Shown here: piece by piece, positions 15,727 to 24,624 of the stretch
Position numbering within the stretch: the stretch's first letter is position 1
Layout of the letters: the number at the start of each line of letters is the position of its first letter
Source: Dehalococcoidia bacterium
GTDB lineage: Bacteria > Chloroflexota > Dehalococcoidia > Lucifugimonadales > Lucifugimonadaceae
Reading direction: 5' to 3'
NCBI GenBank assembly: GCA_026421215.1
Contig: JAPKBN010000012.1
Location: 1 to 49,899, forward strand
DNA length: 49,899 bases
The notes under the pieces: generated by a model
The model's input: only the letters and a program-made list of their open reading frames with translations
The model's database searches: none
What the model was told of the DNA's origin: nothing
Position numbers and translations under genes: made by a program

Positions 15727-16065
15727 ATGAAGAGTTACGCACAGGTCCTGGATCTCAAAGACGATCCCGAGAAAATAGCGAAGTACAAGGAGAACCACCG
15801 GGCCGTGTGGCCGGAGGTACTGGAGTCACTGCGCTCGATCGGACTCGAAAAGATGGAGATTTTCCTGATCGGTACGCACCTGTTCATGTACTACACAGCG
15901 CCGGATGATTTTGTGCCCGAACGCGACTTTCAGGCGTACACCGATGCCAATCCCCGCGCCGAGGAGTGGAACGACCTGATGTCCACGTTCCAGACCAGAG
16001 TTCCAGAAGCGGGAGCCAATGACTGGTGGACACCGATGGAAAAGGTGTTCGACCTCGATTGGTAA
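15727..16065 (+). CDS. L-rhamnose mutarotase (RhaM) family protein, second copy
   Basis: A 112-aa RhaM/FucU-like mutarotase family protein. It contains the classical KYKENHRAVWPEVLESLRSIGLEKMEIFLIGTHLFMYYT stretch and ends PMEKVFDLDW, closer to the family consensus than its divergent neighbour. ATG 15727 fits the family start although no strong Shine-Dalgarno precedes it; the frame is open upstream to 15640. A role in sugar (rhamnose or fucose) anomer exchange is expected, but no kinase, isomerase or transporter for such sugars is adjacent. Confidence 0.87.
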   Translation: MKSYAQVLDLKDDPEKIAKYKENHRAVWPEVLESLRSIGLEKMEIFLIGTHLFMYYTAPDDFVPERDFQAYTDANPRAEEWNDLMSTFQTRVPEAGANDWWTPMEKVFDLDW

Positions 16066-16122
16066 ACCGCTCCAATAAAACCGCATTCAAGCTCGGCTGA
16101 ACGGAGGTAAGCCGCTTCACTG

Positions 16123-16608
16123 ATGTCGATCGAATCGCCAGAAAAACCATCCGGAATCGATAAAATAATCCATTTCGTTCGATATGGCCTGCCCGTATTC
16201 GCGGTTATGGCCGCGATATTCGCCGTCTCCCAGGTTTCCGGCACGACAATCGGAGAAAGTTCAATACACGAGTCGGCCTCGGGAGTAGTTGGCCCGTACA
16301 CAGACGAGCTCGCTCATTTCATCGAGTTCTTCGTGCTGAGCGCACTCATCATGCGCTGGATCCTGGCGGTGAAAGTTCCAAGTAACTCGGGCGAGCTGGA
16401 CCCGATAATGCTCAGATCCACCGGCCAGAAGGCCATGTTGCTTGGTGTCCTGTACGCATTCAGCGACGAAGCACACCAGTGGTTCATCGCCGACAGGTCC
16501 GTGGAACTGATTGATCTATTGATCGACGGCATCGGTGCGATCATGGGATCCGCTGTGTACCTGTCCGTGTTTCAAGTATGGCGACTCCAGAAAAGCAGGA
16601 ACCGCTAA
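16123..16608 (+). CDS. VanZ family membrane protein
   Basis: A 161-aa protein with about four hydrophobic segments and the VanZ signatures DELAHFIEFFVLSAL and YAFSDEAHQWFIADRSVELIDLLIDGIGAIMG. VanZ-like proteins are membrane proteins known from teicoplanin resistance and from lipid-linked contexts; their activity is not settled. Start ATG 16123. Its TAA overlaps the ATG of the next small gene by one base. Confidence 0.88.
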   Translation: MSIESPEKPSGIDKIIHFVRYGLPVFAVMAAIFAVSQVSGTTIGESSIHESASGVVGPYTDELAHFIEFFVLSALIMRWILAVKVPSNSGELDPIMLRSTGQKAMLLGVLYAFSDEAHQWFIADRSVELIDLLIDGIGAIMGSAVYLSVFQVWRLQKSRNR

Positions 16609-16943
16609 TGACATCATCATTCGAAGCATGGGAGCTCAAGGCCCGGCAGACTGAGCTGCTCGAAGCCATCGAAGACGCCGTGCAGATGGCGGAGGAGATG
16701 AGCGGGCCGCCGCAACCGATTTACGTAGGCAACAAGATCCGGGAGGAAGTGGTCGCTGCCCTGTATGACGCTCGTACCTACATTGAGGTAGGTCAGGTAG
16801 CAGCGCCTGCGATACGAGACCGCCTGAGGGATGCGCGCCTGGCCACCTCAGAGCTCTCTGCCGAGGACAAGTCGTTTGATCGATTGTTCAGCCGATTACG
16901 AGCCATATCCGAGAACGCCGACAACGCCGCCAAACTGGAGTAG
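16608..16943 (+). CDS. small helical protein of unknown function
   Basis: A 111-aa, mostly alpha-helical acidic protein starting at ATG 16608 in a TAATG overlap with vanZ. No membrane segment, signal or known motif is seen; the pattern of hydrophobics suggests a helical bundle. The overlap with vanZ argues for co-expression. Function unknown. Confidence 0.65.
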   Translation: MTSSFEAWELKARQTELLEAIEDAVQMAEEMSGPPQPIYVGNKIREEVVAALYDARTYIEVGQVAAPAIRDRLRDARLATSELSAEDKSFDRLFSRLRAISENADNAAKLE

Positions 16944-17068
16944 GTTTCTCGAACACGCGTGCTACTATTCGCACGTGGTTAGGAGCGCTGAAGGAGTTGC
17001 CCGATCTAACTCATAGCGCTCCCGGTTTCACCCCTCGCCAACCCCCTGTTACGAATGGTGAATACGAA

Positions 17069-17668
17069 TTGAGCGAGGCCAGGGTAGATATCCAGGTCGA
17101 CACCAGATTTCAGCAAGCATTCGCGGCGGCCAGTTTGGACCGTTTACTCTTGGACGTGGCCGAAACTGCCTTGATACGCGAATTGGTATCCGGGCCCGAC
17201 CATGTGACGCTAATCATCACGGACGACAAAGCGTTGCGTAAGTTGAACCTGAAGTTCATGGGATATGACGAACCGACGGACGTGCTGTCTTTCAATACCG
17301 GGGTTGGTAACTCTGGGCCTAGTAACCTCGCCTCCGGTGAATATGATCCTTCTGACGGTAAGGAAGCCGGTTCTGGTAATGCCGAAATGCTCGATTGGCC
17401 GGATGTCGATGGCGAAGAGTCGGGCGAGCTGGGTGACATTGCGATCTCTTACGAACGGGCCATTGCACAGGCTGAAACCGCCGGTCACGATGTCGCTCAT
17501 GAGCTTTCAGTGTTAACTGCACACGGAGTCCTTCACCTTCTGGGCTACGATCATGCAGAGCCGGAGGAACACCGGGTAATGTTCGGGAAAACGGACGATA
17601 TTCTTGCAGCGGTGCCAGACCGCTCAGACAGGCCCGATGCAGTTGGGAACCCGATCGATGACCAGTAA
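17069..17668 (+). CDS. ybeY: rRNA maturation endoribonuclease YbeY, with acidic insertion
   Basis: Zinc-dependent endoribonuclease used in 16S rRNA 3' maturation and ribosome quality control. The metal motif HGVLHLLGYDH gives His152, His156 and His162; the PTDVLSFN and GDIAISYERA family segments are present. Between them lies an unusual insertion of about 43 residues (78-120), acidic and Gly/Ser-rich, so the protein is about 199 aa against a usual 150. The start is uncertain: TTG 17069 has GGTGA about 8 nt upstream and fits family starts, while a TTG at 16997 is directly abutted by AAGGAG. It overlaps dnaX by 11 bp. Confidence 0.88.
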   Translation: MSEARVDIQVDTRFQQAFAAASLDRLLLDVAETALIRELVSGPDHVTLIITDDKALRKLNLKFMGYDEPTDVLSFNTGVGNSGPSNLASGEYDPSDGKEAGSGNAEMLDWPDVDGEESGELGDIAISYERAIAQAETAGHDVAHELSVLTAHGVLHLLGYDHAEPEEHRVMFGKTDDILAAVPDRSDRPDAVGNPIDDQ

Positions 17669-19445
17669 CAACGAAGTTTTCTATCGAAAATGGCGCCCGC
17701 AGAGATTTGACGAAGTAGCGGGCCAGGATCACGTAACGAAAACGCTAAGACAGGCGTTGCGGACAAATCGCGTCGCACACGCGTACCTACTTTGCGGCCC
17801 ACGCGGCACGGGAAAGACCTCCACCGCACGAATTCTCGCGAAGGCCCTGAACTGCATAGACCAGCGCGACGGCGAGCCGTGCGGCGGCTGCGACAACTGC
17901 GTGGCGGTGACGGAAAACCGGATGCTGGACTTGATCGAGATCGACGCAGCATCGAACCGCGGGATCGACAACATCAGGGACCTGCGTGACAAGGCCCGTT
18001 TCGCACCGGGTTCTGGCAAGTACAAGGTATATGTGATCGACGAGGTCCACCAGTTAACTGCCGAATCGTTCAACGCTCTCCTCAAGACTCTGGAAGAACC
18101 GCCGCCCCACGTTATCTTTGTCCTCGCTACCACCGAAACGCACCGCGTTCCGGCGACGATCCTGTCTCGATGTCAGCGATTCGATTTCCGCCGACTTTCC
18201 AACGATGTCGTGATCGACAAACTGGCGGAAATCGCCGGGGAAGAGGAGATCGACGCCGATCCTGAAGTCCTCGCACTGATCGCCCGCACCGCGTATGGAA
18301 GTCTCCGTGACGCAGAGAATCTGCTTGAACAACTCGCCGTGTCGTACGGTTCCGAAATTAACCTTGATCAAGCACTTGAGCTTCTGGGCCTAGGCGATAC
18401 CGAATCAAGCACCGAACTCGCCGTAGCCGCGCTGCAATCCAATCCGAAATCGGCACTCGAAATTATTAACCGTGAAGCGGCAAAAGGGGCGGATATTGGC
18501 CGGCTGAGGAGCGGCGCGGTCGACGTTCTGCGGGCGGGACTACTCGTAAAAGCGGGTGTCGAGGACGCGCTTGGCCAGTCGCAAGATGCGCTGGACGCGA
18601 TAACAGACGCCAGCCGGGACGTGACGCTTGAGAAGCTCTTAAACATCGTGACCGAACTGGAAAAGGCCGATTTCAGACAGAACCCGTCTTCGCCTCTGCC
18701 ACTTGAGATCGCACTACTGAATGCGATTGCTGACAGGCCCGCGGCGCCCGTCGCCACCGCGATAGCCGCGGCCCCTGCTCCTACCGCCCCTGCTCGCTCA
18801 AGACCGGCGGCGCAGCCCGGACCGGCGCCAACGAGACGACCTCAGCCCTCCCCTACCCCGTCCAACCCGCAAGTCCAACCACGACAGCCAGCCCCCGCCG
18901 GCGGAGGTGCTCCCCCGCAAGGTTCAACGGAAAGACCGCCTGAGACAGTCCGGGAATCCCGGCCCGTCAGACCACCACAGGATGAACGATGGGACCGTGT
19001 CATCAAAGAACTCGCCCGTACCAAGGGCGCGCAGTTCAATCTCGGCGCAATACTGCGGGGCGTTCAGGAAGCAAAGGTTGATGGCGACACACTCAGTCTT
19101 TCTTTCCGTCAGCAATCGATGGACAACCGCGTGGCCCACGAACTGGCCGATCCACGCGGCCGGGGCCCTATCGAGGTGGCCGTAGAAAAGGCGTATGCCG
19201 TAAAGTTGAACGTCGTCATCGCCGGTCGGGACTCGAATGGAGCCGCAAAAAGAACGTCGATGGCGATGGACAGCGATATCGTACGGCTGGCGGTAACGAT
19301 GGGCGCTCGCATCGTCGACGAAGGAACCGTCAGCAACACAAATGCTGTAACCCCGGAACCCGCCAATCAGCCCGCTCCAGATCAACCGGAAATAAGCCCG
19401 CCCGAAACGAATCCAAGAGGGACAGATCCAGACCCGGCGGGATAA
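17658..19445 (+). CDS. dnaX: DNA polymerase III subunit gamma/tau
   Basis: Clamp-loader ATPase of the replisome. The 595-aa product starts MTSNNEVFYRKWRPQ, has Walker A GPRGTGKTS (47-55), the four-Cys zinc module (Cys66, 75, 78, 81), the Walker B VIDEVHQL, and the SRCQRFDFRRL arginine-finger region. A Pro/Ala-rich linker (about 355-440) leads to a C-terminal domain. The ATG at 17658 inside ybeY fits the family start; the longer ORF start at 17604 would add unrelated residues. No slippery A-run in the linker suggests a programmed frameshift, so one product is expected. Confidence 0.95.
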   Translation: MTSNNEVFYRKWRPQRFDEVAGQDHVTKTLRQALRTNRVAHAYLLCGPRGTGKTSTARILAKALNCIDQRDGEPCGGCDNCVAVTENRMLDLIEIDAASNRGIDNIRDLRDKARFAPGSGKYKVYVIDEVHQLTAESFNALLKTLEEPPPHVIFVLATTETHRVPATILSRCQRFDFRRLSNDVVIDKLAEIAGEEEIDADPEVLALIARTAYGSLRDAENLLEQLAVSYGSEINLDQALELLGLGDTESSTELAVAALQSNPKSALEIINREAAKGADIGRLRSGAVDVLRAGLLVKAGVEDALGQSQDALDAITDASRDVTLEKLLNIVTELEKADFRQNPSSPLPLEIALLNAIADRPAAPVATAIAAAPAPTAPARSRPAAQPGPAPTRRPQPSPTPSNPQVQPRQPAPAGGGAPPQGSTERPPETVRESRPVRPPQDERWDRVIKELARTKGAQFNLGAILRGVQEAKVDGDTLSLSFRQQSMDNRVAHELADPRGRGPIEVAVEKAYAVKLNVVIAGRDSNGAAKRTSMAMDSDIVRLAVTMGARIVDEGTVSNTNAVTPEPANQPAPDQPEISPPETNPRGTDPDPAG

Positions 19446-19490
19446 TTCACCGGACCCGGAGTTGAGAACTCAGCACAGGGAGACATTAAC

Positions 19491-19796
19491 TTGAACAAAA
19501 ACATGCTCCGACAAGCCCAGCAGATGCAGGCCCAGATGGCGAAGATCCAGGAAGAGCTCGCCGAGGCGCGCAACGAGGCTACGGCCGGCGGCGGTGTCGT
19601 CAAAGTAACTGTCATTGGTGGTTCCAAGGTTGAATCGATCGAGATCGCACCCGAGGTCGTCGATCCGGAAGATATCGAGATGCTCCAGGACCTTGTGATC
19701 GCCGCAGTTAACGAGGCTATGGACACCGCACAGGCGGAGGCGGCGAAGAAGATGTCCGCCATCACGGGCGGATTGAACATTCCCGGCCTTATGTGA
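19491..19796 (+). CDS. ybaB: YbaB/EbfC nucleoid-associated protein
   Basis: A 101-aa DNA-binding protein, which forms a tweezer-like homodimer in the family. The N-terminal coiled helix rich in Gln and Met (LRQAQQMQAQMAKIQEEL) is followed by a beta sheet with the VxVTVxG pattern and a C-terminal helix. The TTG start has GGGAG at 19478-19482, 8 nt upstream. Its position between dnaX and recR is the standard bacterial order. Confidence 0.94.
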   Translation: MNKNMLRQAQQMQAQMAKIQEELAEARNEATAGGGVVKVTVIGGSKVESIEIAPEVVDPEDIEMLQDLVIAAVNEAMDTAQAEAAKKMSAITGGLNIPGLM

Positions 19797-19866
19797 CGAC
19801 CCTTCCCAGACTAATTCCCAGATCGCATTCCCAGAACGCTTAAAGAAGGTCAGGGCGACCGGACCG

Positions 19867-20508
19867 ATGAACTCCAACTCCACCCCATCGGCGGCTCCAC
19901 CCGTCGCGCGTCTAATTGAGGCATTCAGCCGGCTCCCCGGCGTTGGGCCTAAATCTGCGCAACGGTTGACATACTTCATGATCCGCATGCCGCGTGAAGA
20001 GGCAGAAGCGCTGGCCGAAGCATTGATATCGGTCAAGGACCGAATCGTCCTCTGTTCAAAGTGCCTCAACATCACTGAAGATCCGGTCTGTGCGGTCTGC
20101 ACGAACGAACGGCGTGACCGCACCCGGATATGCGTCGTGGAAGAGCCTCTAGACGTGCTGGCGCTGGAACGGACAAGGGCCTACGAAGGGCTGTATCACG
20201 TCCTCCACGGCTCGATATCGCCGGTCAACGGCATCGGAGCCGAGCAACTGAAGATACGGGAGTTGCTTGACCGGCTCCGGGACGAGACGGTAACGGAGTT
20301 GATACTCGCCACAAACCCAAATCTTGAAGGCGAGGCGACGTCGATGTACCTGCAACGCCTGATCTCTCCACTCGGGATAAAAGTGACGCGACTCGCACGT
20401 GGCCTGTCGTCCGGCGCAGACCTGGAGTACGCCGACGAGATGACGCTCGCCAATGCACTAGAAGGTCGCGCAGAGGTCGCGGTCGATAAAGAAACTTCGA
20501 CCGAGTAA
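19867..20508 (+). CDS. recR: recombination mediator RecR
   Basis: Partner of RecO and RecF in loading RecA at gaps. The 213-aa protein has a helix-hairpin-helix (RLPGVGPKSAQRL), a C4 zinc finger (Cys63, 66, 75, 78) and a Toprim domain beginning ICVVEEP and containing LATNPNLEGEAT. It stands directly before recO. Confidence 0.95.
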   Translation: MNSNSTPSAAPPVARLIEAFSRLPGVGPKSAQRLTYFMIRMPREEAEALAEALISVKDRIVLCSKCLNITEDPVCAVCTNERRDRTRICVVEEPLDVLALERTRAYEGLYHVLHGSISPVNGIGAEQLKIRELLDRLRDETVTELILATNPNLEGEATSMYLQRLISPLGIKVTRLARGLSSGADLEYADEMTLANALEGRAEVAVDKETSTE

Positions 20509-20574
20509 CTTCGGCAAGATCATGCAACCCTGCTACCGGACTAATCTCGATCCCAACTCCAGTGAGACGCGCGT

Positions 20575-21381
20575 ATGACCTCGGGCCGGCCAAACCTGTT
20601 CACGACCGAGGCCGTGGTACTTCGTCACTCAGACCTCGGCGAGGCCGACCGCCTACTGTGGCTGCTAACTCCCCAGCGCGGCGTCATACGGGCCACCGCA
20701 CGAGGAGCGCGCAAGCCCGGCAGCAAACTCGGCGGCCACATCGACCTGCTGTGCTACGTGAAGCTGTCCATACGAGAGGGACGTGAGCTCCACGGCATCA
20801 GCCAGGCGGACACGATCGACGCCTTCCGTAACGTGCGTACCGATCTCGGCCGGCTATCCCGCGGGTTAAACATAGGCGAACTTGCGGAACGAGTAAGCGT
20901 AGAAGACGCGCCGGCGCCGGCGGTATTCCGGCTGCTCGTTAACAGCCTCGGGTGGTTGGCCACGACCCAGAACGCAGACACACTCGTGCGCTGGTTCGCG
21001 CTGCGGCTGATGACCATCACCGGGTTCAAGCCAGAACTGGGTGCCTGTGTCGATTGCGGGAATGAACTGGAACCTGACGACCACGTGTTTTCCGCCGAGC
21101 GCGGTGGCCTCCTTTGTCCAAGTTGTCGTTCCCAGGGAAGCGACGCGCTCCATCCCGCAAGCCTGGGGACGATCAAAGTACTGAGGCACCTGGCCCGCAG
21201 CGACTTCCCTGCTGTGGAGTCGCTCAATATCGGGGCCGAGGAACGGCGGCAGATCGAACGCATTCTTCGGTCTCACACGAACTTCGTGATCGGCCGGGGC
21301 GTGCTTTCGTCGGCATTCCTGGACGAAGTTCGGGACTGGCCGGAAGTGGGGCCTGTTCCGGGCGGAATTCGAGCGGATTAA
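20575..21381 (+). CDS. recO: DNA repair protein RecO
   Basis: A 268-aa RecO with an N-terminal OB fold (TTEAVVLRHSDLGEADRLLWLLTPQRG) and a C-terminal helical domain carrying a C4 zinc site (Cys158, 161, 181, 184). It binds SSB and anneals or mediates DNA strands with RecR. The start is ATG 20575, 67 bp after recR. Confidence 0.93.
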   Translation: MTSGRPNLFTTEAVVLRHSDLGEADRLLWLLTPQRGVIRATARGARKPGSKLGGHIDLLCYVKLSIREGRELHGISQADTIDAFRNVRTDLGRLSRGLNIGELAERVSVEDAPAPAVFRLLVNSLGWLATTQNADTLVRWFALRLMTITGFKPELGACVDCGNELEPDDHVFSAERGGLLCPSCRSQGSDALHPASLGTIKVLRHLARSDFPAVESLNIGAEERRQIERILRSHTNFVIGRGVLSSAFLDEVRDWPEVGPVPGGIRAD

Positions 21382-21422
21382 GGACAAAATCGAGCATCGA
21401 GAATGCTTGATATGTGTAGGTT

Positions 21423-21475
21423 CGTGACATCGGGTTATCCCCGCAACCCGACAGGCTCGATACAATCGAGTCACG
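21423..21475 (+). promoter_or_regulatory. nested inverted repeats upstream of uvrA
   Basis: Three inverted repeats sit in 53 bp: cgtgac/gtcacg as the outer pair (21423-21428, 21470-21475), cgggtt/aacccg with an 8-nt spacer (21431-21450), and ctcgat/atcgag with a 3-nt spacer (21456-21470). A possible -10 box TACAAT (21461-21466) falls inside the last. This is a good candidate for a damage-response operator, but it does not match a LexA box that I know. Confidence 0.4.
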
Positions 21476-21540
21476 ATATCCGGAAGCAGGTACCGTACGC
21501 GCATTAGTGCCGAACCCCTGCAGCCTGCCCGAAAGAGTTC

Positions 21541-24500
21541 ATGGCTGAAGAATTTATAAGCGTTCGCGGCGCCCGCGAGCACAACCTGCAGAACGTCGAT
21601 GTCGATGTGCCAAGGGGCCAACTCGTGGTGATCACGGGCGTATCCGGTTCTGGCAAAAGCTCGCTCGCCTTCGATACGATCTACGCAGAGGGGCAACGGC
21701 GCTACGTCGAGTCGTTATCTGCATACGCTCGCCAGTTCCTGGGCCGCATGGACAAGCCGGACGTCGATCACATCGACGGGCTAAGCCCTGCCATCTCGAT
21801 CGACCAGAAGGGCGTCTCCCGTAATCCGAGGTCCACCGTTGGCACGGTGACCGAGGTGTACGACTACCTGCGATTGCTGTTCTCCCGCGGGGGACGGCCT
21901 CACTGCCACAACTGTGGACGACCTGTGGCGAGACAGTCAGTCCAGCAGATCACCGATTCCGTAATGCGACTGGACGCTGGCGCACGTATTCTGATCCTCG
22001 CCCCGATCATCACCCACAAGAAGGGTGAGCACATCGCCGTATTCGAAAATACGCGGAACGAGGGGTTCGTTCGTGTGCGAGTTGACGGCGAAGTGAAGTT
22101 ACTTGAGGAAGAGATCAAGCTCGCCAAAACACGCTGGCACGATATCGAGGTCGTTGTGGACCGGCTTGTAACCGGCTCCGAAGCCGATGTCGGCCGTCTA
22201 TCTGAATCAATCGAGACATCGCTCAGGCTTTCCGGCGGGACCGTCATCATCTCCGTGATCGATGGTGAGGACATCATCTACTCGGAGAAGTTCGCCTGCG
22301 TTCACTGCGACCTGAGTATCGGAGAGCTTGAACCACGCAACTTCTCTTTCAACACGCCTTACGGCGCATGCCCCACCTGCACTGGCCTCGGTTTCCGACT
22401 CGAGGTGGACCCGGACCTCGTGGTCCCAAACCAGAATCTCTCGATCCGCACCGGCGCCATAGAACCATGGTCCCGTGCCGGAGAGCTGCTCCCGGAACGC
22501 TTGTCTGTAATGGAAGCGCTATCGGACCATTACGGATTCTCGCTGGACATACCGTTTCGCGAATTGACCGAAGAACAACAGAACACCGTGCTTTACGGTG
22601 AGGACAACAAGCGAATCGACGTTCTCCACACAACGCAGTCCGGGCGTTCATATCGCTGGCGGATGCGTAACGAGGGCGTGATCCCGCACCTAGAACGCCG
22701 GCACGAGAACACCGAATCTCAGAACGTTCGGGACGAAGTCGGCCGATATATGGCGCAACGTCCATGTGCGGCCTGTTCCGGTTTCAGGCTCAAGCCGGAG
22801 TCACTCGCCGTGACCGTACTCGGCATGAATATCATCGAGGTAACGCAGCAGTCGGTGGAACGGGCGCTTCAGTGGATCGAAGCCTCACGAAGCGGTGTGT
22901 GGCCGAAAGAGTCAGAACACGCAGGATCGGCTACGGAGCCGTTATCGGTGCGTGAACAGGCGATCGCCGACCAGATATTAAAAGAAATCGAGGCACGTCT
23001 CAAATTCCTCGAAAGGGTCGGACTTGAGTACCTGAGCCTGGACCGTACGGCATCGACACTGTCCGGCGGCGAGGGGCAACGTATCCGGTTGGCAACACAG
23101 ATTGGCTCCGGGTTGATGGGTGTGCTGTATGTCTGTGACGAGCCGTCAATCGGCCTGCACCCGCTGGACGATCACCGATTAATCGCAACGCTGAAACGAC
23201 TGCGGGACGTAGGCAATACGGTACTTGTCGTGGAGCACGATGAAGCCGTGATGCGGGCGTCTGACCACATCATCGACCTTGGGCCCGGCGCGGGCGAGCA
23301 CGGCGGCCACATCATCGCCCAGGGCGATGCAGCAGCCATTGAGGCGTCCGAAGCTTCTCTCACAGGCGCCTACCTGTCTGGACGCAAGAAGATCCCGATC
23401 CCTGAGAAGCGACGCAAAGGCAGCAAATCTTTCATCGAGATCAGAGGCGCGGCCGAGAACAACTTGAAGGACATCGACGTCAAGATCCCGCTCGGCAAGC
23501 TGGTGTGCATCACCGGTGTGTCCGGCTCCGGCAAAAGCAGCCTGATAAACGAGATCCTGCAAAAGAAGCTGGCCCAGACCTTTTACCGATCGAAGGATCG
23601 GCCCGGCAAGCATGAAGAAATTCTCGGGCTTGAGCACGTGGACAAGGTCGTCAACATCGACCAGTCTGCGATCGGTAGAACTCCGCGCTCAAATCCCGCC
23701 ACCTACACCGGCGCATACACGCCGATACGTGAGCTGTTTGCGACCATGCCGGAGGCACGCGCACGTGGCTACAAGCCGGGCCGATTCTCCTTCAACGTAA
23801 AGGGTGGAAGGTGCGAATCCTGTAGCGGCGCAGGGTATGTCCAGATTTCGATGCAGTTCCTCCCGGATGTAACCGTTCCGTGCGAAATCTGCGATGGCGC
23901 CAGGTATAACCGTGAAGCGCTGGAGATCAAGTTCAAGGGTTCGAGCATCGCTGAAGTCCTCGACATGACGATCACGGAGGCGTGCGAACTTTTCGAGAAC
24001 ATCCCGCCCGTCATGAATCGGCTTCGGACGCTGATCGACGTAGGTCTCGGCTACATGCGTCTGGGTCAGCCGGCGACAACACTGTCTGGTGGCGAGGCTC
24101 AGCGGGTCAAGCTAGCGACCGAACTGTCGAAACGGTCGACGGGGCAGACGATCTACATCCTGGACGAGCCTACGACCGGTTTGTCGTTCGAAGACTGCGC
24201 TGCGCTGATGCGCGTCCTCCATCGACTGGTCGATGCCGGCAACACCGTTATTTTGATCGAGCACCACCTGGACCTAATCAAGAACGCTGACTGGATACTC
24301 GATCTCGGCCCGGGCGCAGGCGAGCGCGGCGGGGAACTGGTGGCGCAGGGCACTCCTGAGTTCATCGCATCTGTAGATGCCTCCCATACGGGAACGTACC
24401 TGGCCGAAGTGCCGGGCATCTATGCCGACAAGAAGGCGCCCGGATCCGCGCGACCAGCGCGCAAACGCAAACAAGCCGTAACAAAGATTTCTGAGGCATC

Positions 24501-24624
24501 GCCATCCCTGGCCGGCCTCTCCCGACCCAACGGAAGTAACAGGACGCGAACCCTCGCCCCCGACCCGACATCAGGTCGAGACCCCAGACGACGCCGGCGA
24601 CGTAGGCGCCGGGTAGCCGGGTAA
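21541..24624 (+). CDS. uvrA: excinuclease ABC subunit A
   Basis: Damage-recognition ATPase of nucleotide excision repair. The 1027-aa protein has two ABC modules: Walker A GVSGSGKSS at 33-41 and again near 660, signature LSGGEGQRIRLATQIGSG and LSGGEAQRVKLATELSKR, and Walker B sites CDEPSIGLH and LDEPTTGLS. Zinc modules include CVHC...CPTC in the first half and CESC-x19-CEIC in the second. The C-terminus is extended by about 60 residues of basic, low-complexity sequence ending in nine consecutive arginines, unlike the usual UvrA of about 940-960 aa. Confidence 0.96.
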   Translation: MAEEFISVRGAREHNLQNVDVDVPRGQLVVITGVSGSGKSSLAFDTIYAEGQRRYVESLSAYARQFLGRMDKPDVDHIDGLSPAISIDQKGVSRNPRSTVGTVTEVYDYLRLLFSRGGRPHCHNCGRPVARQSVQQITDSVMRLDAGARILILAPIITHKKGEHIAVFENTRNEGFVRVRVDGEVKLLEEEIKLAKTRWHDIEVVVDRLVTGSEADVGRLSESIETSLRLSGGTVIISVIDGEDIIYSEKFACVHCDLSIGELEPRNFSFNTPYGACPTCTGLGFRLEVDPDLVVPNQNLSIRTGAIEPWSRAGELLPERLSVMEALSDHYGFSLDIPFRELTEEQQNTVLYGEDNKRIDVLHTTQSGRSYRWRMRNEGVIPHLERRHENTESQNVRDEVGRYMAQRPCAACSGFRLKPESLAVTVLGMNIIEVTQQSVERALQWIEASRSGVWPKESEHAGSATEPLSVREQAIADQILKEIEARLKFLERVGLEYLSLDRTASTLSGGEGQRIRLATQIGSGLMGVLYVCDEPSIGLHPLDDHRLIATLKRLRDVGNTVLVVEHDEAVMRASDHIIDLGPGAGEHGGHIIAQGDAAAIEASEASLTGAYLSGRKKIPIPEKRRKGSKSFIEIRGAAENNLKDIDVKIPLGKLVCITGVSGSGKSSLINEILQKKLAQTFYRSKDRPGKHEEILGLEHVDKVVNIDQSAIGRTPRSNPATYTGAYTPIRELFATMPEARARGYKPGRFSFNVKGGRCESCSGAGYVQISMQFLPDVTVPCEICDGARYNREALEIKFKGSSIAEVLDMTITEACELFENIPPVMNRLRTLIDVGLGYMRLGQPATTLSGGEAQRVKLATELSKRSTGQTIYILDEPTTGLSFEDCAALMRVLHRLVDAGNTVILIEHHLDLIKNADWILDLGPGAGERGGELVAQGTPEFIASVDASHTGTYLAEVPGIYADKKAPGSARPARKRKQAVTKISEASPSLAGLSRPNGSNRTRTLAPDPTSGRDPRRRRRRRRRVAG

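Noticed and set aside
16944-17068. SRP RNA (ffs) near dnaX
   Set aside because: The gap is only about 125 bp, ybeY occupies the usual place and no GGAA/GNRA apical loop of the SRP Alu/S domain was found.
18730-18970. Programmed frameshift site in dnaX
   Set aside because: No A-rich slippery heptamer with a following stem in the region where gamma would be made; the only short A-run is near the 3' end.
20754-21696. Minus-strand ORFs of 169 and 276 codons opposite recO
   Set aside because: They are antisense of a clear recO gene with zinc and OB-fold motifs; no independent support.
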